From contig NZ_CP032157.1 in assembly GCF_003555545.1 (NCBI RefSeq), positions 5,584,546 through 5,648,545 of the forward strand: 64,000 bases of DNA, read 5' to 3'. The notes beneath the pieces were generated by a model that saw only the letters and a list, made by a program, of their open reading frames with translations, searched no databases and was not told where the DNA came from. Below, piece by piece: positions 26,006 to 35,162 of this stretch; the stretch's first letter is position 1; every line of letters begins with the position of its first letter. Position numbers and translations under genes: made by a program. Origin of the DNA: Paraflavitalea soli (lineage in GTDB: Bacteria > Bacteroidota > Bacteroidia > Chitinophagales > Chitinophagaceae).

Positions 26006-27241
26006 TTAAGCCATCAGCCGGGCTTTGCGGCCAGGCAGTTGTTGAAAAGTAGTTGAATCGGGTTGGATGCCATGGCGACTGATCACCCACAATACGGGAA
26101 ACCTGGGGATGGCCGTAGGCGGATGAGCTACGCCATCGGTGAAATAGATCAGTCCGTCGGGATAAAATTCTTTGTTGCCATATTCGATCGGCGGATTGAA
26201 ATTGGTACCGCCTCTTCCCAATACAAAAGCAGGGGCAATCCCCTGGTAAGCATAGGTGCGTTTGACCGATGCGTCACATTCTATCACCAGTATCTCGGCA
26301 CCGCCACGCCACAGGTGATGTATCTCATTGAAGAAATCATGGAGCTCATCTTTGTTGATGCTGCCCGAGGTATCCACGGCTACCAGTAATTTCTTCAATC
26401 GCCGCACCCTGATGCCCGGGTTGGTACCATAGCGTTTGGAAGGACGCTTGAGTGTATTCCGTATCCTTGTCTTGCTGCTGCTTTCGGAGAAGAGTTTGAT
26501 CACACGCCGCCAGTCTACCAATGGCTTTGCCTTGTACAACAACTGGTTCAGGTAAGCTTTAAAGCCAGCGGGCAGTTTGCCATAGCTTTTTTCATTTGTC
26601 TTTGCCCGGGCTATATGCACCAGGTTGTCAATATCGGCATCCAGCAATCCTTTTTCGATCTCATCCAGGGCGCTGATCTCTTCCCAGGCGCCATGGCGGT
26701 CTAGTCCATGTGAGGAATCGCGGATGGACTGCAAAGCAGCAGCGCTGGCAGTACCGGCAAACAGGGTATCGAGGTTTTGCTGCAGGTGCAGCAGTTTCTC
26801 ATAATAGTAGCGCCAGGATCCGTCGGATGCCAGTTGCAGTTCGGGGAAATCTTCCCGGAAAATGGATTCCGGGGGCAACTGTGCTTTGTCGATGTATTGA
26901 TTGACCACGATATCCATGGCAATATTCACCAGGCGCCTGTTAAGGCCCTTAATATTGGCCAGGGTATGCTTGTATACGATGTGCAGAATTTCGTGCTTTA
27001 CTACGCCGTAGCGGTGTCGCTTGTCGGTAAAGAACTGGTCCCAGAACACGGGATTGATGTACAGTACATGCTTGCGCTCCCGGAGTCCTACAGCCATGGT
27101 TTGGATAACATCATCGGGGGCTACTACTTCTTTGTTGAGGGTGCTGAAAAAATGCGAATAGAAGGGTTCCTGTAGTAATAAGGCGATGCTGGTTCTCGTA
27201 ACCTCTTCCAGGATACGGCTATGATCAACTACAGGGGGCAT
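26006..27241 (-). CDS. VWA-like protein with HExxH domain (DUF2201 family)
   Basis: 411 residues from the ATG at 27241; the longest frame starts at a TTG one codon earlier. The N-terminal half (about 20-150) has KHEILHIVYKH, a zincin-like HExxH with a further His. The C-terminal half (about 285-410) is VWA-like with a MIDAS-type DTSGS. This is the DUF2201/VWA-like family that typically pairs with MoxR ATPases, as here. Whether the HExxH site cuts protein is unknown. It is first in the three-gene operon. The C-terminus ends in a basic tail (PGRKARLMA). Confidence 0.9.
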   Translation of the reverse strand: MPPVVDHSRILEEVTRTSIALLLQEPFYSHFFSTLNKEVVAPDDVIQTMAVGLRERKHVLYINPVFWDQFFTDKRHRYGVVKHEILHIVYKHTLANIKGLNRRLVNIAMDIVVNQYIDKAQLPPESIFREDFPELQLASDGSWRYYYEKLLHLQQNLDTLFAGTASAAALQSIRDSSHGLDRHGAWEEISALDEIEKGLLDADIDNLVHIARAKTNEKSYGKLPAGFKAYLNQLLYKAKPLVDWRRVIKLFSESSSKTRIRNTLKRPSKRYGTNPGIRVRRLKKLLVAVDTSGSINKDELHDFFNEIHHLWRGGAEILVIECDASVKRTYAYQGIAPAFVLGRGGTNFNPPIEYGNKEFYPDGLIYFTDGVAHPPTAIPRFPVLWVISRHGIQPDSTTFQQLPGRKARLMA

Positions 27242-27480
27242 CAACAGGATTTAGTGTTAAAAATATAAATCTAAGTAACTGCCGCCACTCCTGCAAACCA
27301 CATCCCCTTGCAGGTTATTGAAAGGCCTCCCCCATAAAGTATTCCCTCCCTTTCCCCTACTCGACAAATCCCGCACATTACTGCACTTTTTAAGAGAATT
27401 TAAACGTCTGCCACAACTTTCATTTACCTGTACCTGTATCTTTAAGCCCTCACTGCAAAACAGCGATTCAATATAGGATT

Positions 27481-29553
27481 ATGCCAAACCGATTATCAAC
27501 ATTTGCTACCGCCCTCCTGATTGCTTTTATAGTACAAGCTTGCGCTGGTTCCAAATCACCTATGAAGCAGCCATCAGCTGTAGCCAATACTCCACCCTCT
27601 TCAGCTCCCAAAGCACAAAGAGAATTCCGCGCTGCCTGGATAGCTACCGTAGCCAATATCAACTGGCCCAGCAAGCCCGGTCTTTCTACCGAACAACAAA
27701 AACAGGAAGCCATTGCCTTACTTGATTACCTCAAAGCCAATAATTTCAATGCCGTCGTATTTCAGGTAAGGCCGCAGGCCGATGCCTTATACCAAAGTTC
27801 CCTCGAACCCTGGTCTTATTACCTCACCGGTGTGCAGGGCAAAGCACCTAGCCCTTATTACGATCCCCTCCAGTTCTGGACAGAAGCCGCCCACGACCGC
27901 GGCCTCGAAATGCACGTATGGCTCAATCCCTACCGCGCTCACCATACCGTAGGGGGTGAAGTATCCGATAGCTCCATTGTGAAGAAAAGACCCGAACTGG
28001 TAGTAAAACTCAAACAAGGCAATTACTGGTGGTTTGATCCTGCCCTCAAAGGCACACAGGACCATTCAGCCGCAGTAGTTATGGACATCGTAAAGCGTTA
28101 TGATATCGATGGCGTTCATTTTGATGACTATTTCTATCCCTATCCCGAATACAACAAAGGAGAAGATTTTCCCGATAGTGCCAGCTATGCCGCTTACAGA
28201 GCAGGTGGTGGCAAACTCGAAAGAGGCGACTGGCGCCGTGATGCCGTGAACACTTTCATTGAGCGCCTCTACAAAGAGATCAAAGCAGAAAAGAAACATG
28301 TGAAATTTGGCCTCAGTCCCTTTGGTATCTGGCGTCCTGGTTATCCTGAGAACGTGGGCGGCTTCGATCAATACAGTGTACTCTATGCAGATGCCAAACT
28401 CTGGCTCAACAAAGGCTGGATCGATTATTTCTCTCCCCAGCTTTATTGGCCTATTAGCCGTCTGCAGCAAAGCTTTCCCCTGTTGCTGGGATGGTGGGCT
28501 GGTGAAAACACACAGAACAGGCACCTCTGGCCCGGCATGAACGTAGGTACCGATACCAGCATCCGCAATGTCAATGAGATCATCGGTGAGATCATGATCA
28601 CCCGTGCCATGGTGCCCAATAGCATAGGCGCTATCCATTGGAGCATTTCACAACTCACCAAAAGTCCGCAGATGACCAGTGGCCTCATCAACGGCCCTTA
28701 CAAAAAACAGGCGTTGATCCCTTCCAGTCCCTGGCTCGACAACAAAGCGCCGGATGCACCCGTAGTAACCCTCGATCAATTGGGCAATGCTTTAAAAATC
28801 AGCTGGACCCATCCCGATGAGAAAGATGTTTTCCATTATGTAGTATATGGTAAGTTCAAAGACAATGCCGGCAACACTACCTGGAAGTACAAGGTCATGA
28901 ACCGCAACGACCGGTCCACCACCTTCGACCAGACGACCGACAAAAACATGCCTACCCATATCGTAGTAACAGCAGTAGACCGCAACGGCAATGAAAGCAC
29001 TTATAAAGAAATAGAGAACACCATAAAGATCACAGGCACGAGCGCAGTGATCGTGCCCCGCTCCGGTTGGAATGCCGCAGTTCCCAAACCCTTCCGGCAA
29101 CATACCCCCGTGAAGATCACCATCCACCACGAAGGCACCGCTTTCGATTCCTCCAAAGATGCCGCTAAGCATATTAAGAATGTACAAACCTGGGGCATGG
29201 GCAAAGACAGGAACTGGGCAGATATACCCTATCATTTCTTAATTGCGCCCGACGGCACCATATACGAAGGAAGAGATGTGTACACAGTAGGAGAAACAGC
29301 CACCGAGTACGACCCTGCCGGCCACCTGCTCATCTCCTGTCTGGGCAATTTTGAAGAACAGCAAGTACCACAAAAACAACTGGACGCCCTCACCAGGCTC
29401 CTGGCTTATTGCGTTAAAAAGTACAATATCCCGGCCGAGACCATTGCTTCCCACAAGGACCATTCCACCAAAACCGATTGTCCCGGCAAAAACCTCTACC
29501 AGTATTTACAGAATGGATATATCAAAACAAAGGTGAAGGAGTTGGTCAACTAA
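27481..29553 (+). CDS. Lipoprotein fusing a DigH-like glycan hydrolase (GHL10) to an N-acetylmuramoyl-L-alanine amidase
   Basis: 690 residues, with lipobox VQAC placing the lipidated Cys at 21. Residues about 45-380 are a GHL10/DUF187 TIM-barrel (FRAAWIATVANINWPS, VVFQVRPQADALY, HFDDYFYPYP), the family of E. coli DigH (YddW), which cuts glycan strands lacking stem peptides. Residues about 415-515 look like a fibronectin III domain. Residues about 525-690 are an Amidase_2/PGRP domain with zinc ligands in TIHHEG, SHKDHS and DCPG. The amidase would make the bare strands the other domain cuts. It probably acts in the periplasm at division or wall turnover. Confidence 0.92.
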   Translation: MPNRLSTFATALLIAFIVQACAGSKSPMKQPSAVANTPPSSAPKAQREFRAAWIATVANINWPSKPGLSTEQQKQEAIALLDYLKANNFNAVVFQVRPQADALYQSSLEPWSYYLTGVQGKAPSPYYDPLQFWTEAAHDRGLEMHVWLNPYRAHHTVGGEVSDSSIVKKRPELVVKLKQGNYWWFDPALKGTQDHSAAVVMDIVKRYDIDGVHFDDYFYPYPEYNKGEDFPDSASYAAYRAGGGKLERGDWRRDAVNTFIERLYKEIKAEKKHVKFGLSPFGIWRPGYPENVGGFDQYSVLYADAKLWLNKGWIDYFSPQLYWPISRLQQSFPLLLGWWAGENTQNRHLWPGMNVGTDTSIRNVNEIIGEIMITRAMVPNSIGAIHWSISQLTKSPQMTSGLINGPYKKQALIPSSPWLDNKAPDAPVVTLDQLGNALKISWTHPDEKDVFHYVVYGKFKDNAGNTTWKYKVMNRNDRSTTFDQTTDKNMPTHIVVTAVDRNGNESTYKEIENTIKITGTSAVIVPRSGWNAAVPKPFRQHTPVKITIHHEGTAFDSSKDAAKHIKNVQTWGMGKDRNWADIPYHFLIAPDGTIYEGRDVYTVGETATEYDPAGHLLISCLGNFEEQQVPQKQLDALTRLLAYCVKKYNIPAETIASHKDHSTKTDCPGKNLYQYLQNGYIKTKVKELVN

Positions 29554-29965
29554 CTCCCTTCCCCACCCTCACCACATTCATCGCATGGTATTTGGCCACC
29601 TCTTCTACATACCTCCCCGTACAGCTCAGTTTCAACATCGCCATCCAGCACTGCCGTACAGGCAACTGGATCGACAATACGATCGTATGTACTTTCGGTC
29701 CCTGCGCTCCAAATGAAAACGTTTCTGATACAGTATTATCTACCCGTAAACTTTGGGCATCCCCTGGATCACCCCACAATAAAATGATCTCTGCAAAATA
29801 ACCTGTTGCAAGACCACTGTGCTGGCGCACAGCCTCAGTACCCAACTGCACACTGAGGTGCAACATCCCTTTTTCGATCTTTACATGCCAGCCTCCTTTA
29901 TACAGTTTCGCCATAGGGTAGTCGCCATCTTGAAAATCAAGGTTGGCCAGATGCATATAATCCAT
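29546..29965 (-). CDS. Hypothetical protein
   Basis: 139 residues, overlapping the 3' end of the convergent hydrolase gene by eight bases. The N-terminal half reads like a compact beta-rich protein (AKLYKGGWHVKIEKGMLHLSVQLG, split here by no membrane segment). No signal peptide and no family recognised. An ATG with GATGGG just upstream supports the start. Composition looks protein-like and no better frame covers this stretch, but without homology it could still be a chance frame. Confidence 0.5.
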   Translation of the reverse strand: MDYMHLANLDFQDGDYPMAKLYKGGWHVKIEKGMLHLSVQLGTEAVRQHSGLATGYFAEIILLWGDPGDAQSLRVDNTVSETFSFGAQGPKVHTIVLSIQLPVRQCWMAMLKLSCTGRYVEEVAKYHAMNVVRVGKGVS

Positions 29966-30228
29966 CCCATCACCCAGGTGCGAAGACCGATCCTTTTTTT
30001 GTTGGCTGATAAGGTGCAGGAGAAGAAGATGAGGCAGGCAGCTACCAGGGCTTTTTTAGGCGGGGTTATTCGATCTCAATATAGGCAAAAGTATAAATCT
30101 GCCTAATCAACCTCTTTGGTAAAAGATACTATCATGTTCAAATTACACAGCTGCATTCTCCTTTTTTAGCAGGTAAAATCCAGCTCCCTATTGGGTCATC
30201 ATCTATATGCATGACATATTAACAAAGC

Positions 30229-30244
30229 ACGAAACCGGTTTCGT
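30229..30244. promoter_or_regulatory. LacI-type operator (ACGAAACCGGTTTCGT)
   Basis: A perfect 16-bp palindrome with a central CCGG, the form typical of LacI/GalR-family operators. It lies 118 bases before the SusC start codon and about 100 before the proposed transcription start. No LacI gene lies in the window, so the regulator would act from elsewhere. Confidence 0.65.
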
Positions 30245-30328
30245 AATAAGATAAAAGATAATATTTAGTTCTCATTAACTTAACGCATTCATAACCATAT
30301 CAACGTTCCATACCCCTTGATTTTCTAA

Positions 30329-30336
30329 CAACTTTG
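30329..30336 (+). promoter_or_regulatory. Putative -7 element of the SusC/SusD operon (CAACTTTG)
   Basis: CAACTTTG, followed by C, matches TAnnTTTG except for the first base and is the same string as before the sulfur operon. It lies 26 bases before the ATG at 30362. No obvious -33 TTG at the expected spacing. Confidence 0.4.
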
Positions 30337-30361
30337 CAACTCAAATTAAACTTAGAGCCAA

Positions 30362-33300
30362 ATGAAACATTTCAACCCACGGGTAACCATGTGGGGTGTA
30401 CTGCTATTGATGCAAATGCTACTGCATGCAACTGCATTTACCCAAACAACCCAGACAACTGCTAAAGGAACTGTATTAAATGAATCTTCCACTCCCATGC
30501 CCGGTGTGACGGTGGTGGTAGCCAGTGAAAAAGGACAGTTTAAACGATCAGCCCAAACGGACACCAAGGGCGCCTTTGAATTTAAAGGCCTCGCCACTTC
30601 AAGCACTTACACCTTCACTTTCTCGCACGTTGGCTATGCAGAAAAAGTGGTGAGCGGTATCAAAGCCGATGGTGCAGGAAACATTACACTGGATGTGAAA
30701 CTGGAACAATCATCCACCAACACGGCAGCGGAAGTGGTAGTGGTTGGTTATGGTAAGTCTACCAAACGTGATGTTACCGGCGCCGTTAAATCAATAAAAG
30801 CTGCTGACTTCAATCGCGGTATCATCAACACGCCCGAAGAACTGCTGCAAGGCAAGGTATCAGGTGTGAATGTCACTTCTGCCAGTGGCGAACCAGGCGG
30901 TATGCAAAGCATCACCGTACGTGGTCCCGGTGGTATCAGAACGGGTAGCACGCCGCTTTTCGTAATCGATGGAATGCCGCTGGACAATGCTTCTACGGGT
31001 GGAGCCACCAACCCGCTCGCTACGATCAATCCACAGGACATTGAATCGATAGATGTACTGAAAGACGCTTCTGCCACGGCTATCTATGGCGCCAGGGGCG
31101 CTAATGGTGTTGTGCTTGTTACCACCAAAAGAGGTAAGGCGGGTTTAACCACCATGAGCTATTCCTTTAATGGCGGCTTCAGCAAAATGGCCAATAAGCT
31201 TCCTGTTTTTGATGCTGCTCAATACAAGAAAGAGATCACGGCGCTCAGTGGAGACCTGCGTGATTTTGGCGGCAATACGGACTGGCAAAATGAAGTAAGC
31301 CAAACGGCCTTTACACAAAACCACAATATCAACCTGTCTGGTGGTACTAATAAATTCACCTATTATGGTTCTTTCGGCATGCAATTGCAGGAAGGTGTGT
31401 TGAAGAAAAACACGCTGAAGCGCTACAATGGCCGGATGAACATGACGCAAAAGCTGTTGGATGACCGGCTGACTGTAGAAGTAAACCTCAGCGCCAGCAA
31501 CACGGTCAATGCCCGTCCGCCAATCGGAAGCCTGGTTGGTGGCGCGCTCTCCACCAATCCAACGATTCCGGCTTATGGTCCGGATGGCAAACCTTACGCC
31601 TTTGAAAATGGTACAAATCCCGTGCTGCTGCTGGAACTGGAAAAGGACATTACCACGGTCAACCGGGTATTGGGCAATATCAGCGGTTCGCTCCTGTTGT
31701 ACAAGGGCCTTACCTACAAACTCAATTTTGGTATAGATAATTCTACGGGTACCAGGGATATTCAATCCAAACCCAGCACGGTCCCCTTGCGACTGGGCGG
31801 ACTGCAAACCTACAATACCTACAACCGCAACTACCTGGTAGAAAACTATCTTACCTATAGTACAGTACTCAACCGGCACAGCATCACTGCACTGGCCGGC
31901 CATTCCTACCAAAAGATATTCCTGCAAGGCAGGAACACCAGCATCAATAATTTCACGGGCACGGCTGTTGAACCGATGTATAACCCAGGTCTTGGATCAG
32001 ACATGACACTCGCAGGTAACAGGCCCGGCGGTTATGCACTGGTCAATGAATTGCAGTCTTTCTTTGGAAGGATCAATTACCAGTTCGATGGTAAATACCT
32101 CTTCACCGCTACGGTGCGTGCGGACGGCTCTTCCAAGTTCGGTAGCAATAACAAATATGGTACCTTCCCCTCCTTCTCCGGCGCCTGGATCATTTCCAAG
32201 GAAAGCTTCATGGAGAACAGCCCTTTCTATAACCTCAAACTGCGTGCAGGCTGGGGACAGACGGGCAACCAGGAGATCCCCTCCAAAATTACACAGGCAT
32301 TGTTTACTGCGCAGGGTGTATCAGCAGCTACCAGCTATCCCTTATACCCCACCAATGTGTATGCACAGGGTACTGCCTTCTCCCGTTTAGCAAATCCCGA
32401 TATCCAATGGGAAGTTTCGAACCAAACAGATGTAGGTGTTGATTTTGAATTCTTCAAAGGCGCGCTGACGGGTACCGTAGATTACTTCCGTAAAATATCG
32501 GATAATATCCTGGTAGAAGTAACAGCCGGAGACCCTATTCAGCCTGTATCTACCACCTGGACGAATATCGACGGCATGAACATCGTGAACCAGGGTGTTG
32601 AACTTGACCTTAGCTACCGTCATACTACGCGTGGCGGATTTTATTATTCAGTAGGCGGTAATGTTACCTTCATTAAGAATGAAGTAAAGAATTCTCCCTT
32701 TACGGTGATCAACACGGGTTTTGCCAATACGGCGGGCCTTACAGCGACTCCTGTAAACGGCTATGTAAACGGACAACCAATTGGTACCTTCTACATGCGG
32801 GAATTCCTTGGTCTCGACGCCAATGGCTTCAATTTATTCAGAGATGTTAATGGTGATGGCAATATCACGGACGACAAAGACCGTGTAGCAGTGGGTGCAG
32901 CCTTACCCAAAACCATTTACAATGCCTTTATCACCCTGGGCTATAAAGGGTTTGACCTTTCTGCCAATATCAATGGCCTTTCAGGTAATAAGGTATACAA
33001 CCAAACGCGCAATGCGATCTTCTATAAAGCATTGCTGGTAAAAGGTGGTAATACTACTGCTCAGGCACTTGATCAACCCAAAGAGGCCAATAGCAACAAC
33101 GCGCAGGTATCCTCCAGGTTTGTTGAAGATGGAAAATACCTCCGGCTTAACAACCTGTCAATAGGCTACAATTTCAACCTCCAAAAACTTGGTCTGTCAA
33201 AATGGGTTTCCGCAATGCGGGTATCATTAACGGGTCAGAACCTGTTTGTGATCACACCGTATACCGGTTATGATCCGGAAGTTAATACAGACCGGGCAGA

Positions 33301-33385
33301 GGCTGGCATTTCATCCTATGGTATCGATTACCTCAGTTATCCCAAGGCACGTTCATTCCTCCTTGGTTTCAACATCACTTTCTAA
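30362..33385 (+). CDS. SusC/RagA-family TonB-linked outer membrane protein
   Basis: 1007 residues: signal peptide (about 1-26), a carboxypeptidase-regulatory-like domain (about 30-115), a TonB plug (DVTGAVKSIKAADF, then PLFVIDGMPLDNAS and DASATAIYGARGANGVVLVTT) and a C-terminal 22-strand barrel ending in an aromatic (FNITF). SusC-type transporters import glycans or peptides bound by their SusD lid. The SusD gene starts 12 bases downstream. No glycoside hydrolase, sulfatase or peptidase is adjacent, so the substrate cannot be inferred from context; the upstream LacI-type palindrome points to a carbohydrate. Confidence 0.96.
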   Translation: MKHFNPRVTMWGVLLLMQMLLHATAFTQTTQTTAKGTVLNESSTPMPGVTVVVASEKGQFKRSAQTDTKGAFEFKGLATSSTYTFTFSHVGYAEKVVSGIKADGAGNITLDVKLEQSSTNTAAEVVVVGYGKSTKRDVTGAVKSIKAADFNRGIINTPEELLQGKVSGVNVTSASGEPGGMQSITVRGPGGIRTGSTPLFVIDGMPLDNASTGGATNPLATINPQDIESIDVLKDASATAIYGARGANGVVLVTTKRGKAGLTTMSYSFNGGFSKMANKLPVFDAAQYKKEITALSGDLRDFGGNTDWQNEVSQTAFTQNHNINLSGGTNKFTYYGSFGMQLQEGVLKKNTLKRYNGRMNMTQKLLDDRLTVEVNLSASNTVNARPPIGSLVGGALSTNPTIPAYGPDGKPYAFENGTNPVLLLELEKDITTVNRVLGNISGSLLLYKGLTYKLNFGIDNSTGTRDIQSKPSTVPLRLGGLQTYNTYNRNYLVENYLTYSTVLNRHSITALAGHSYQKIFLQGRNTSINNFTGTAVEPMYNPGLGSDMTLAGNRPGGYALVNELQSFFGRINYQFDGKYLFTATVRADGSSKFGSNNKYGTFPSFSGAWIISKESFMENSPFYNLKLRAGWGQTGNQEIPSKITQALFTAQGVSAATSYPLYPTNVYAQGTAFSRLANPDIQWEVSNQTDVGVDFEFFKGALTGTVDYFRKISDNILVEVTAGDPIQPVSTTWTNIDGMNIVNQGVELDLSYRHTTRGGFYYSVGGNVTFIKNEVKNSPFTVINTGFANTAGLTATPVNGYVNGQPIGTFYMREFLGLDANGFNLFRDVNGDGNITDDKDRVAVGAALPKTIYNAFITLGYKGFDLSANINGLSGNKVYNQTRNAIFYKALLVKGGNTTAQALDQPKEANSNNAQVSSRFVEDGKYLRLNNLSIGYNFNLQKLGLSKWVSAMRVSLTGQNLFVITPYTGYDPEVNTDRAEAGISSYGIDYLSYPKARSFLLGFNITF

Positions 33386-33397
33386 AACAGACGCTTT

Positions 33398-35086
33398 ATG
33401 AAAAAGACAATCAATATATTCCCCATCCTGCTGTTCTTGATCTTTAGCAGCATAGGATGTACCAAGCTCAATGAGCAGGTGCTTGATGAAGCTAATGCCA
33501 CCAACCTTACCGACAAGCAGGCAGCAGAAGGTCTCATAGGGCCTGTATATGCCCGCCTCCCGGACATATTCCTGCACACGAACTATTTCGCCCTCCAGGA
33601 AATTTCTACCGATGAGGCGATACTTCCTTACCGGGGAAATACAGATTGGTTTGATAATGGTATCTACCTTACCAATCACAAGCACGAATTCATGACCACT
33701 GATAACAATATCAAGAATACCTGGAACTTTATCTTCCAGTCTATCTCCAGGTCTATCAGTGCCATTAATCAATTGCCCTCATTAAAAGATCCATCCGTAA
33801 AGACCTTTACCGCAGAAGCAAGGGCTATGCGCGCTTATTACAGCCTGCTCACGCTCGATCTGTATGGTGTAGTATTTGTAAAAGATGATCCCAGCGCACT
33901 CTCTGATATTTTAAGAGGCAATGCTGCTGTAGAATACATCAAGAAAGAGTTGCTGGCCGCCGAACCCGATCTGGAAACGGTGAATGTAACGCATGGCAGA
34001 ATGTCCAAATCGGCTGTATGGGGCATGTTGGCCAGGTTGTACCTCAATGCAGCAGTCTACAGAAATATTTATGCTGCGCCTACTTTTGCTCCTGAAGATA
34101 TGGATAAGGTAATTGAGTATTGTGATAAGATCATCTCTTCGAATAATTACCAATTGTCACCCGAATATTTTGCCATTTTCGATGACAATAACGACAGCAA
34201 TAAAGAGATCATCTTTGCTGTTGACCAACGTTCCGATCTTAATGGGCATAACCGTATGGCCTATTTCTCCCTGTCTGGTGATCAGTGGCCCCTGCCTGAT
34301 AATGTGGCCGCCAATGGCACCGATGGTCCCGCCATCACATCCGACTTTTATAAAACATGGCAAACTGCTTATGCTCCGGCGGATCCTTCCATTGATCCCC
34401 GGTTTTATAAAGAGAACCTGTCTATCTATTCCAATCCGGCAGATAGCTGTGTACCGGCTGCGCAGTATTTTATCAACCGCGGTATCCTGCGGGGCCAGCA
34501 ATATGGCCAGGTAAAGAAAAATGGGGTTTTCATGAAATGTGTCAATGGCAACATCAAGGTTGGACCGCTTTATCATGATTCACGGAGCAGGCCCGACCTG
34601 CCGGTGATCTTTACGGAAAATGTTGACTTTACACCTGCAGGCAGCAATTATCCCAATGGCTACCGCGTATCCAAATATATGTTTAGCCGCAAATCGGTAA
34701 ACGGCCGCAACTTTGGGGAAGCCAATATTGTGATCTTACGCCTGGCTGATATTTACCTGATGCGTGCAGAAGCAAAACTGAGAAAGAACAACGATGCTGC
34801 CGCTGCGCTGGCAGATGTCAATACCGTACGGGCATCCCGTACGGCAAGACAAAAACCACCAGCTTTGACCAGCATGACGCTTGATATCCTTTACCGGGAA
34901 CGCGGATTTGAATTCTATTGGGAATGCCTTAGAAGAACGGATATGATCCGCTTTGGTAAATATGAAGGCACCTGGACGGAGAAAACCAATACCGATGTGA
35001 AGAAAAGGTTGATGCCTATTCCACAAACAGCTATTGATGGTGCGTCTAATCTGAAAGATTACCTGAAGCAGAACGATAGTTACTGA
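33398..35086 (+). CDS. RagB/SusD-family nutrient-uptake lipoprotein
   Basis: 562 residues with lipobox SSIGC (Cys about 21). SusD-like N-terminal and TPR regions follow (ARAMRAYYSLLTLDLYG, LRLADIYLMRAEAKLRKN) and the typical C-terminal ERGFEFYWECLRRTDMIRFG. It forms the surface lid of the SusC channel encoded 12 bases upstream. The final PIPQTAIDGASNL segment is a normal SusD ending. An intrinsic terminator follows. Confidence 0.95.
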   Translation: MKKTINIFPILLFLIFSSIGCTKLNEQVLDEANATNLTDKQAAEGLIGPVYARLPDIFLHTNYFALQEISTDEAILPYRGNTDWFDNGIYLTNHKHEFMTTDNNIKNTWNFIFQSISRSISAINQLPSLKDPSVKTFTAEARAMRAYYSLLTLDLYGVVFVKDDPSALSDILRGNAAVEYIKKELLAAEPDLETVNVTHGRMSKSAVWGMLARLYLNAAVYRNIYAAPTFAPEDMDKVIEYCDKIISSNNYQLSPEYFAIFDDNNDSNKEIIFAVDQRSDLNGHNRMAYFSLSGDQWPLPDNVAANGTDGPAITSDFYKTWQTAYAPADPSIDPRFYKENLSIYSNPADSCVPAAQYFINRGILRGQQYGQVKKNGVFMKCVNGNIKVGPLYHDSRSRPDLPVIFTENVDFTPAGSNYPNGYRVSKYMFSRKSVNGRNFGEANIVILRLADIYLMRAEAKLRKNNDAAAALADVNTVRASRTARQKPPALTSMTLDILYRERGFEFYWECLRRTDMIRFGKYEGTWTEKTNTDVKKRLMPIPQTAIDGASNLKDYLKQNDSY

Positions 35087-35113
35087 TTGATAGCAGCTGT
35101 TCGTGTTCTATAT

Positions 35114-35151
35114 AAAAAGCCCCCAAAGGTGAGTGACCTTTGGGGCTTTTT
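35114..35151. terminator. Intrinsic terminator after SusC/SusD
   Basis: AAAAAGCCCCCAAAGGT and ACCTTTGGGGCTTTTT pair across GAGTG with one bulged C, followed by T-runs on both strands. It separates convergent genes ending at 35086 and 35163 and can serve both. Confidence 0.88.
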
Positions 35152-35162
35152 CATTATCGTAA

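Larger units (their letters stand above)
29966..30361. other. Regulatory region upstream of the SusC/SusD genes
   Basis: I see no gene here; a plus-strand frame at 29819-30106 is antisense shadow plus random sequence. The region turns AT-rich after about 30180. It holds a perfect 16-bp palindrome (30229-30244) and a -7-like element (30329-30336). Confidence 0.6.

Noticed and set aside
29478-29801. Plus-strand frame across the end of the amidase fusion
   Set aside because: It runs antisense to the minus-strand frame at 29546-29965 and overlaps the amidase gene in another frame; low protein-like character.
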